From Chloroflexota bacterium (lineage in GTDB: Bacteria; Chloroflexota; Anaerolineae; Anaerolineales; Anaerolineaceae), in contig JAJYJF010000205.1 in NCBI GenBank assembly GCA_021796375.1, forward strand, positions 1 to 5,109: a stretch of DNA of 5,109 nt, read 5' to 3'. Positions 1 through 5,109 of this stretch are shown piece by piece. The first letter of the stretch is position 1; the number at the start of each line of letters is the position of its first letter. A program made the position numbers and the translations under genes. Below the pieces are notes generated by a model. That model did not search any database. It had not been told where the DNA came from and saw only the letters and a program-made list of their open reading frames with translations.

Positions 1-113
1 CGCCAGTGACCGGCGACCGACTTCCTGGCAATTGTGGAGCGGATTACTATAGATTAGTTATCATTCAGATTACAAACCCCTCGCGCCCCTTGCGGGAGAT
101 TTCCGGAACCTGT
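1..113. other. Upstream intergenic sequence without a recognisable gene
   Basis: I find no supportable gene here. The open frame that starts near base 6 has no Shine-Dalgarno sequence, resembles no family I know, and would stop inside the loop of the terminator at 191-218. The stretch is more AT-rich than the operon, especially at 43-75. It could be the 3' untranslated region of a gene to the left (one frame stops at bases 7-9) or plain intergenic DNA; the window does not decide which. Confidence 0.5.
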
Positions 114-119
114 TATACT
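90..119 (+). promoter_or_regulatory. Possible sigma-70 type promoter upstream of the terminator
   Basis: TTGCGG (90-95) and TATACT (114-119) are separated by 18 bases, and a TG at 111-112 gives an extended -10 arrangement. Transcription would begin near base 126 and meet the terminator at 191-218, so this promoter would make a short RNA of roughly 90 bases and would not feed the trp operon. The -35 match is only partial and I cannot exclude chance. Confidence 0.35.
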
Positions 120-190
120 GCACCTGTCCGCTCATCACAGCACCGCAGCTTCACCGCATCCCGCATCGCAGCCAGGCGGACAACAAAAAT

Positions 191-218
191 AAAGCCCCCT
201 TGAATCCGGGGGCTTTTT
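191..218 (+). terminator. Strong intrinsic terminator upstream of the trp promoter
   Basis: The arms AAAGCCCCC (191-199) and GGGGGCTTT (208-216) pair perfectly around an 8-base loop, and the T run spans 214-218. On the opposite strand the hairpin is followed by a T-rich stretch (complement of the A-rich 183-193), so it could work in both directions. It ends transcripts coming from the left, or from the possible promoter at 90-119, and isolates the trp promoter that follows. Confidence 0.88.
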
Positions 219-264
219 GATTCCCCGGCGGGAGTTCGCGGCGCCGGGAAAAACCGGATTTCTC

Positions 265-293
265 TTGACTCCTGGCCCATCCCCGCCTATAAT
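265..293 (+). promoter_or_regulatory. Main promoter of the trp operon
   Basis: The -35 box TTGACT (265-270) and the -10 box TATAAT (288-293) are separated by exactly 17 bases. This is one mismatch from the housekeeping sigma factor consensus. Transcription should start near base 300, about 355 bases before the trpE start codon, just ahead of the T-box leader. Such a strong promoter suggests that control is exerted mainly after initiation, by the leader RNA. I see no obvious operator overlapping it. Confidence 0.92.
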
Positions 294-355
294 TACCTGT
301 AATCAGATAGGAAAAACGTCGACGAGGACGAGTACACTTCAAAGCGGTTTCCAGA

Positions 356-389
356 GAGCCGGGCAGAAACGGGTGCGAGCCGGGCAGAA
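356..389 (+). repeat. 13-base direct repeat in the distal part of Stem I
   Basis: GAGCCGGGCAGAA occurs at 356-368 and again at 377-389, a 21-base offset. Its core GCCGGGC is nearly self-complementary, so the two copies can pair with each other (358-364 with 379-385, six pairs and one G-G mismatch). This encloses a loop that holds the GGTGCGA motif. The repeat is therefore explained at least in part as the two arms of the apical hairpin of Stem I. Confidence 0.7.
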
Positions 390-403
390 GCGCAGAAGTC
401 GAA

Positions 404-406
404 TGG
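404..406 (+). promoter_or_regulatory. T-box specifier codon TGG (Trp)
   Basis: The triplet sits in the context GAA-TGG-ACC, the usual 3' side of the specifier loop in T-box leaders, opposite AGTA at 331-334. UGG pairs with the CCA anticodon of tRNA-Trp. Its position agrees with the downstream genes being trp genes, so the two lines of evidence support each other. Confidence 0.93.
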
Positions 407-524
407 ACCTCCGAGTTGAAAAGGCGAAAAGCAATGAGTAGCCTGCTCCGGGATCTCCCGTTAGCGAGAAAGGGTATAAATCTCAGCTGAGATCGTACCT
501 GAAATAGTGACGCTGGCTTTCTTC

Positions 525-556
525 TCCCGGTTGCATCCTAACCGGGATTTTTGTTT
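525..556 (+). terminator. Terminator-like hairpin inside the leader, before the T-box
   Basis: TCCCGGTT (525-532) and AACCGGGA (540-547) form a perfect 8-bp stem with a 7-base loop, followed by TTTTTGTTT (548-556). By itself this has the form of an intrinsic terminator. It occupies the place expected for T-box Stem III, directly before the antiterminator. It may be Stem III with a U-rich linker, a pause site that gives tRNA time to bind, or an additional terminator. The hairpin and U run are seen directly; which role it plays is open. Confidence 0.55.
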
Positions 557-570
557 AAAGCAGCGTAACC

Positions 571-603
571 TGGGTGGCACCGCGAGAATCCCCTCTCGTC
601 CCA
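571..603 (+). promoter_or_regulatory. T-box antiterminator element
   Basis: TGGG (571-574) pairs with CCCA (600-603), and GCGAGA (582-587) pairs with TCTCGT (594-599, with one G-U pair). Between the two helices lies the bulge TGGCACC (575-581), which matches the family form UGGNACC. The four bases UGGC would pair with the GCCA end of an uncharged tRNA whose discriminator base is G, as expected for bacterial tRNA-Trp. The right arm (594-603) is also used by the terminator, so the two folds exclude each other. Confidence 0.92.
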
Positions 604-621
604 ACGGATGGAGGGGATTTT
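587..621 (+). terminator. T-box regulatory terminator
   Basis: AATCCCCTC (587-595) and GAGGGGATT (611-619) pair perfectly over 9 bp. An inner helix CGTCC (597-601) with GGATG (606-610), containing one G-U pair, extends it after a single bulged T. The T run (618-621) is short, continuing as GTCTATCTATTT. The stem uses bases 587 and 594-603, which also take part in the antiterminator. It should form when charged tRNA-Trp, which cannot stabilise the antiterminator, is abundant, and so stop transcription 34 bases before trpE. Confidence 0.9.
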
Positions 622-654
622 GTCTATCTATTTGCGTAGAAGGAGCCGCTCAAC

Positions 655-2097
655 ATGCTGCGAGAAACTGCCGCCGTCCACACCATCCTGCGCGAGATCC
701 CCGCCGATCTGGAGACGCCGGTCAGCCTGTATCTCAAGCTGCGCGGGCAGGGAGCCTCTTTTTTGCTGGAATCCGTCGAGGGCGGCGAGCGCATCGCCCG
801 CTACTCCTTCATCGGCATCCAGCCGCGCGCGGAGTACCTCCTCCGGGAGGGGCAGGTCGACGTCCGGGAACCCGGCGCCTCGCGGACCGTCCCGCTCGAG
901 GAGGGGTCCGACCCAACCCGCTTCCTGCAGGCGGAGCTCGAGCGCTTCCCTGTCCAACCGCTCCCCGGCGCGCCGCGCTTCACCGGCGGCCTGGTTGGCT
1001 ACCTGGGTTTCGAGGCCATGCGCTATTTCGAGCCGACCCTCGCCGGGGGGATGCGCGCCCCCCAGATGCCAGACGGGATCTTCCTGCTGGCGGACACGGT
1101 CGTCGCCTTCGATAACGTCCGCCGCAGCATCTCCCTCATCGCCAACGTGCTGGACGGGGATGACCGCGCCGCCGAAACCCGCCTGGACGAGCTCGCCGCG
1201 CGCCTCTGCCAGCCCCTCCCCCCGCAGCCCAAAGCCCCGCTCACCCCGTCTGAAACCCGTTCCAACCTGACCCAGGCCCAGTTCGAGGGCATGGTCCGCG
1301 CGGCCAAAGAGCGCATCGCGGCGGGCGACATCTTCCAGGTGGTGCTTTCGCAGCGCTTCACCCGCCAAACCGGGGCCGACCCATTCGACGTGTACCGCGC
1401 GCTGCGCCGCCTCAATCCGTCTCCTTACATGTTCTTTTTCGACTTCGGCCTCGTGGACGGCGAGCCGCTTTTCCTGGTCGGCGCCTCGCCGGAGATGTTC
1501 GTCCGCCTGGAAGGGCAGACGGCCACCCTGCGCCCCATCGCCGGGACGCGCCCGCGCGGCGCGGACCCCGCCGCCGACGCCGCCCTCGCCCAGGACCTGC
1601 TGGCCGACCCGAAAGAGCGCGCGGAGCATGTGATGCTCGTCGACCTGGGGCGCAACGACCTCGGGCGCGTCTGCGCCTACGGCACGGTCAAACTCACCGA
1701 TTTTTTCACCATCGAGCGCTATTCTCACGTGATGCACCTCGTCTCGAACGTCGAGGGAACGCTCCGCCCCGGGCTGACCGCCTTCGACCTGCTGCGCGCC
1801 GCGTTCCCGGCGGGGACCGTCAGCGGCGCCCCCAAGGTGCGCGCCGTGCAGATCCTCTCCGCCCTCGAACCGGACGCCCGCGGCGCCTACGCCGGGATGG
1901 CCGGCTACTTCGGCTTCAACGGCGCGATGGATACCTGCCTGGCCATCCGCACGATGATCGGGCGGGGCCGGTCCTTGAGCGTGCAGGCCGGCGCGGGGAT
2001 CGTCGCCGATTCCGTCCCCGCCAGTGAGTACCAGGAGACGGTCAACAAGGCCCGGGCCGTGCTGCGCGCCATCGACCTGGCCGAAGCATCTGCCTGA
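655..2097 (+). CDS. trpE: Anthranilate synthase component I (TrpE)
   Basis: TrpE converts chorismate to anthranilate using ammonia supplied by TrpG, the first committed step of cytoplasmic tryptophan synthesis. The 480-residue protein has an N-terminal domain (about 10-155) with LLES at 37-40, the motif linked to tryptophan feedback inhibition, and a C-terminal chorismate-binding domain (about 200-470). Visible motifs are [12 protein letters not shown] (224-235), NPSPYMFF (254-261), PIAGTRPRG (294-302), YSHVMH (356-361), [10 protein letters not shown] (385-394) and [17 protein letters not shown] (446-462). Ala296 in PIAGT, where PabB enzymes usually carry lysine, argues for TrpE over aminodeoxychorismate synthase. 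GAAGGAG at 639-645 lies 9 bases before the ATG and fixes the start. The gene follows the T-box terminator by 33 bases. The protein contains no tryptophan. Length is slightly short for the family but complete. Confidence 0.97.
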   Translation: MLRETAAVHTILREIPADLETPVSLYLKLRGQGASFLLESVEGGERIARYSFIGIQPRAEYLLREGQVDVREPGASRTVPLEEGSDPTRFLQAELERFPVQPLPGAPRFTGGLVGYLGFEAMRYFEPTLAGGMRAPQMPDGIFLLADTVVAFDNVRRSISLIANVLDGDDRAAETRLDELAARLCQPLPPQPKAPLTPSETRSNLTQAQFEGMVRAAKERIAAGDIFQVVLSQRFTRQTGADPFDVYRALRRLNPSPYMFFFDFGLVDGEPLFLVGASPEMFVRLEGQTATLRPIAGTRPRGADPAADAALAQDLLADPKERAEHVMLVDLGRNDLGRVCAYGTVKLTDFFTIERYSHVMHLVSNVEGTLRPGLTAFDLLRAAFPAGTVSGAPKVRAVQILSALEPDARGAYAGMAGYFGFNGAMDTCLAIRTMIGRGRSLSVQAGAGIVADSVPASEYQETVNKARAVLRAIDLAEASA

Positions 2098-2114
2098 CCC
2101 CGGAGGAAAACCCG

Positions 2115-2690
2115 ATGCTCGCACTCATCGACAACTACGATTCGTTTACCTACAACCTGGTCCAGTACTTCGGAGAGCTGGGCGCCGAGGTGCGCGTGTT
2201 CCGCAACGACCAGGTCAGCCTGGACGAACTGGTGGCGCTGGACCCCAGCCAGCTCGTCATCTCGCCCGGTCCCGGGGAACCTCTTCAGGACGACGGGGTA
2301 TCCGCTCAGGCCATCCTGCATTTCACCGGGAAGATCCCCGTGCTGGGCGTCTGCCTGGGGCACCAGTGCCTCGGGGCGGTCTACGGCGGCAAGGTGGACC
2401 GCGCTCCGCGCCTGATGCACGGCAAGACCTCCCCGGTGCGCCACACCGGGGCAGGGATCTTCAAGGATCTCCCCTCGCCGTTCGAAGCCATGCGCTATCA
2501 CTCGCTGCTGGTCTACGAGCCCGTCCCGGAAGAGCTCGAGGTCATCGCGACCACGGACGAGCACGAGATCATGGCCCTCAAGCACCGCCAGCACCCCACC
2601 TACGGCGTGCAGTTCCACCCCGAGTCGATCCTGACGGAGCACGGGCAGCACCTGCTCAAGAACTTCCTGGAGCTGCCCTCTCCCGCCTGA
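2115..2690 (+). CDS. trpG: Anthranilate synthase glutamine amidotransferase (TrpG)
   Basis: TrpG releases ammonia from glutamine and passes it to TrpE. The 191-residue protein is a complete, stand-alone class I amidotransferase without the phosphoribosyltransferase fusion found in enterobacteria. It opens with the typical [13 protein letters not shown] (6-18). PGPGEP (51-56) forms the oxyanion region, GVCLGHQ (78-84) carries the nucleophile Cys80, and FHPES (167-171) supplies His168 and Glu170 of the triad. HGKTSPV (102-108) also fits the TrpG/PabA family. GGAGG at 2102-2106 precedes the ATG by 8 bases, and the gap after trpE is 17 bases. TrpG and PabA cannot be told apart reliably by sequence; the position after trpE makes TrpG the primary role, though it might also serve folate synthesis. 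It contains no tryptophan. Confidence 0.96.
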   Translation: MLALIDNYDSFTYNLVQYFGELGAEVRVFRNDQVSLDELVALDPSQLVISPGPGEPLQDDGVSAQAILHFTGKIPVLGVCLGHQCLGAVYGGKVDRAPRLMHGKTSPVRHTGAGIFKDLPSPFEAMRYHSLLVYEPVPEELEVIATTDEHEIMALKHRQHPTYGVQFHPESILTEHGQHLLKNFLELPSPA

Positions 2691-2756
2691 CGGGGAACGC
2701 GCCAAAACCGCCGCGCTCAGGAAACCATTATTTCCAAGCCAGAAGGAGGAATCAGC

Positions 2757-3776
<1,020 letters not shown>

Positions 3777-3779
3777 GCC

Positions 3780-4586
3780 ATGAGCATCCTCGCGCAGATC
3801 CTCGCCCACAAACAAGAAGAGGTCGCGGCCCTGGATGCCGCCGCGCTGCGGCGCGCCGCGGAGAGCAGCCGCGAACCGGCGGATTTCGCCGCTGCCCTGC
3901 GGCGCCGCGGCGCGGGCGCGCGCCCCGCCCTGATCGCCGAGCTCAAGCGTGCCTCACCCTCCCGGGGGCTGCTCGGACCTCACCTCGACCTGCCGCGGCT
4001 GGCCGAGATCTATGCAGCGAACGGCGCCGCGGCGATCAGCGTGCTGACCGACCAGAAGTTCTTCCTGGGCAGCCTCGAGACGCTGCGCGCGGTGCAGCGC
4101 ACCGGCCTGCCGCTGCTGCGCAAGGACTTCATCCTCGCCGAAGCGCAGCTCTACGAAACGCGCGCCAGCGGCGCCAGCGCGGTGCTGCTGATCGCCGCCG
4201 CGCTGCCCGACGACGCGCGCCTCGCCGGCCTGCACGCCCTGGCGCTCGAGCTCGGGCTGACGCCGCTGGTCGAAGTGCGCGACCCGCGCGAGGTGGAGCG
4301 AGCGCTGAAGCTCAGCGGCGTGCGCCTGGTCGGCATCAACAACCGCAACCTGGATACGTTCGCGGTCTCGCTGGCGACCACGGAGGCCCTCCGCCCGCTG
4401 ATCCCCCCGGAGGTGGCGGTGGTCTCCGAGAGCGGCATCTTCACCGGCCGCGACGTCGCCCGGCTGGCGCGCGCCGGCGCCGACGCCGTCCTGGTAGGCG
4501 AAGCGCTGGTCACCGCCGCGGACATCCCTGCCCGGGTGCGCGAGCTCGCCGGGGGCGATCCCGCGCCGGAGGAGCGCTCCGCATGA
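3780..4586 (+). CDS. trpC: Indole-3-glycerol phosphate synthase (TrpC)
   Basis: TrpC closes the indole ring, turning carboxyphenylamino-deoxyribulose phosphate into indole-3-glycerol phosphate with loss of carbon dioxide and water. The 268-residue protein is a single (beta/alpha)8 barrel, not fused to TrpF. Expected catalytic residues are present: Glu54 and Lys56 in IAELKRASPS (52-61), Lys115 in LLRKDF (112-117), Glu165 in LVEV, Asn187 or Asn188 in GINNRNL (185-191), and Glu217 with Ser218 in VSESGI (215-220). GADAVLVGEAL (233-243) forms the last phosphate-binding part. The ATG lies three bases after the trpD stop codon. I see no Shine-Dalgarno sequence before it, unlike the other four genes, so translation probably depends on ribosomes finishing trpD. 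Its end overlaps trpF by 4 bases. It contains no tryptophan. Confidence 0.97.
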   Translation: MSILAQILAHKQEEVAALDAAALRRAAESSREPADFAAALRRRGAGARPALIAELKRASPSRGLLGPHLDLPRLAEIYAANGAAAISVLTDQKFFLGSLETLRAVQRTGLPLLRKDFILAEAQLYETRASGASAVLLIAAALPDDARLAGLHALALELGLTPLVEVRDPREVERALKLSGVRLVGINNRNLDTFAVSLATTEALRPLIPPEVAVVSESGIFTGRDVARLARAGADAVLVGEALVTAADIPARVRELAGGDPAPEERSA

Positions 4587-5109
4587 CCGCCGTTAAAATT
4601 TGCGGGATCAAGACCCTCGACGCCGCCCGGGCCGCGGCCCGGGCCGGCGCCGACCTGCTCGGGTTCAACTTTTATCCCCGCAGCCCGCGGTACATCGAAG
4701 TCCAGGACTGCGCCCGCATCACCGCGGCGCTGAAAGCGGAATACCCTTCCATCCGGCTGGTCGGCGTTTTCGTCAACCTGCCCGCGGCGGAGGTCCGCGG
4801 CATCCTGCGCGCCTGCGCGCTGGACCTGGCCCAGCTGCACGGGGACGAACCCCCCCAGACCCTCGCACAGCTCGCGCCGCTCGCCTTCAAGGCCTTCCGC
4901 GGGGATTGCGACCGCGCGGACGAGTACGCCCGGGCGGAACCGCCGGCCTGCCTGTTCGACGCCTCCGTGCCGGGCGCGTACGGGGGGACGGGCGTCCCCG
5001 CGGACTGGAGCGCGGCCGCCGCGCTGGCCGGGCGCCGCGCGATCCTGCTGGCAGGCGGCCTGAACCCGGAGAACGTCGCCCGGGCGGTGCAGCGGGTCCG
5101 CCCCTGGGG
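4583..5109 (+). CDS. trpF: Phosphoribosylanthranilate isomerase (TrpF), 3' end outside window
   Basis: TrpF performs the Amadori rearrangement of phosphoribosyl-anthranilate, supplying the substrate of TrpC. The window holds 175 complete codons, and about 30-40 residues are probably missing compared with the usual 200-215. Visible motifs are KICGIK (5-10) with the general base Cys7, GFNFYPRSPRYI (27-38) with Arg36, QLHGDE (84-89), LFDASVPGAYGGTG (124-137) with the general acid Asp126, and LAGGLNPENV (156-165). The last bases encode RPWG, the start of the family's usual PWGVDVSSGVE segment, so the cut falls in a conserved motif and is due only to the window edge. The start is ATG in an ATGA overlap with the trpC stop, and GGAGGAG (4568-4574) lies 8 bases upstream. 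Confidence 0.96.
   Translation, partial: MTAVKICGIKTLDAARAAARAGADLLGFNFYPRSPRYIEVQDCARITAALKAEYPSIRLVGVFVNLPAAEVRGILRACALDLAQLHGDEPPQTLAQLAPLAFKAFRGDCDRADEYARAEPPACLFDASVPGAYGGTGVPADWSAAAALAGRRAILLAGGLNPENVARAVQRVRPW
4625..4644. repeat. 20-base perfect GC palindrome inside trpF
   Basis: Bases 4625-4644 read the same on both strands (arm GCCCGGGCCG), centred between 4634 and 4635. It begins 42 bases after the start of trpF and encodes an Ala/Arg-rich helix. In the mRNA it could fold into a very stable hairpin. A by-product of alternating Ala and Arg codons at high GC is the simplest explanation. Confidence 0.6.

Larger units (their letters stand above)
301..621 (+). promoter_or_regulatory. 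Tryptophan-specific T-box riboswitch leader
   Basis: This leader RNA senses the charging of tRNA-Trp and controls read-through into trpE. Stem I begins near 320. It shows AGTA (331-334) opposite GAATGGACC (401-409), the paired arms ACTTC (336-340) and GAAGT (395-399), the AGAGAG bulge motif (353-358) and the apical GGTGCGA motif (372-378). Together the last two resemble the distal platform that docks on the tRNA elbow. The specifier triplet is TGG, the tryptophan codon. Hairpins at 445-465 (which includes a CCGTTA segment), 472-500 and 525-547 fill the positions of stems II to III. The T-box sequence GGGTGGCACCGCGA (572-585) and a terminator complete it. Motif identity is clear; the exact folding of the middle part is inferred. 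Confidence 0.96.

Noticed and set aside
30..46. Similarity to the left half of the lac operator (AATTGTG-AGCGGAT)
   Set aside because: An extra G interrupts the match, there is no symmetric right half, and nothing nearby relates to sugar use or a LacI-type regulator. I take it as chance.
6..203. 65-codon open frame at the left end
   Set aside because: There is no ribosome binding site and no recognisable protein, and its stop codon lies in the loop of the intrinsic terminator.
224..248. Inverted repeat CCCGGCG / CGCCGGG upstream of the -35 box
   Set aside because: It is a 7-bp GC-only repeat with an 11-base loop and no T run on either strand. It lies 17 bases before the -35 box, matches no regulator site I know, and could occur by chance at this composition.
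301..654. Classical trp attenuator with a leader peptide
   Set aside because: No short open frame with clustered tryptophan codons exists. ATG at 434 is followed by a stop after one more codon. The T-box motifs explain the leader instead.
507..1115. 202-codon plus-strand open frame starting in the leader
   Set aside because: It crosses the T-box and terminator and then reads trpE out of frame, with an Arg/Pro/Ala-rich product typical of GC-rich shadow frames.
655..2097. PabB (aminodeoxychorismate synthase) instead of TrpE
   Set aside because: The PIAGT motif has alanine where PabB usually has lysine, LLES is present, and the gene sits behind a Trp-specific T-box with trpGDCF downstream.
628..2124. 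498-codon open frame on the minus strand opposite trpE
   Set aside because: It is the mirror of a GC-rich coding frame. Its translation is low-complexity, rich in Gly, Ala, Arg, Glu and Val, resembles no family, and lies entirely opposite a well-supported gene. The long minus-strand frames opposite trpG, trpD and trpC are rejected for the same reason.
2720..2735. Hairpin GGAAA / TTTCC in the gap between trpG and trpD
   Set aside because: Only 5 bp, AT-rich and without a T run, so it is not a terminator. No promoter boxes accompany it.

Overview
The window carries the 5' part of a tryptophan biosynthesis operon, all on the + strand: trpE, trpG, trpD, trpC and the start of trpF, which runs off the right edge. 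The genes are GC-rich, tightly packed and read in one direction. The non-coding first 650 bases are less GC-rich and hold the control region. The organism looks like a GC-rich bacterium that uses T-box tRNA sensing for trp control. The separate trpE and trpG, the EGDCF order and the T-box leader would fit Chloroflexota (Anaerolineae-like). A GC-rich Firmicute or another T-box-bearing phylum cannot be excluded from sequence alone.

Layout: bases 1-190 contain no gene I can support. They hold a possible promoter (90-119) and end at a clear intrinsic terminator (191-218) that insulates the operon from upstream transcription. A near-consensus promoter (TTGACT, 17-base spacer, TATAAT; 265-293) follows. 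From about base 300 to 621 lies a tryptophan-specific T-box leader: a Stem I with AGTA, AGAGAG and GGTGCGA motifs, a TGG specifier codon (404-406), intermediate hairpins, the conserved T-box sequence with a TGGCACC bulge, and mutually exclusive antiterminator and terminator. A second terminator-like hairpin (525-556) sits just before the T-box and is the most unusual element here. trpE starts at 655.

The genes act together: TrpE with TrpG makes anthranilate from chorismate and glutamine, TrpD adds phosphoribose, TrpF isomerises the product and TrpC closes the indole ring to give indole-3-glycerol phosphate. trpB and trpA, needed for the last step, are not in the window and may lie downstream. 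All five enzymes keep their catalytic motifs and nothing appears broken. When uncharged tRNA-Trp accumulates it should bind the leader, stabilise the antiterminator and let RNA polymerase read into trpE. TrpE also keeps the LLES motif linked to tryptophan feedback inhibition, so control probably acts at both transcription and enzyme level. I see no new type of system; the interest lies in the detail of the leader.
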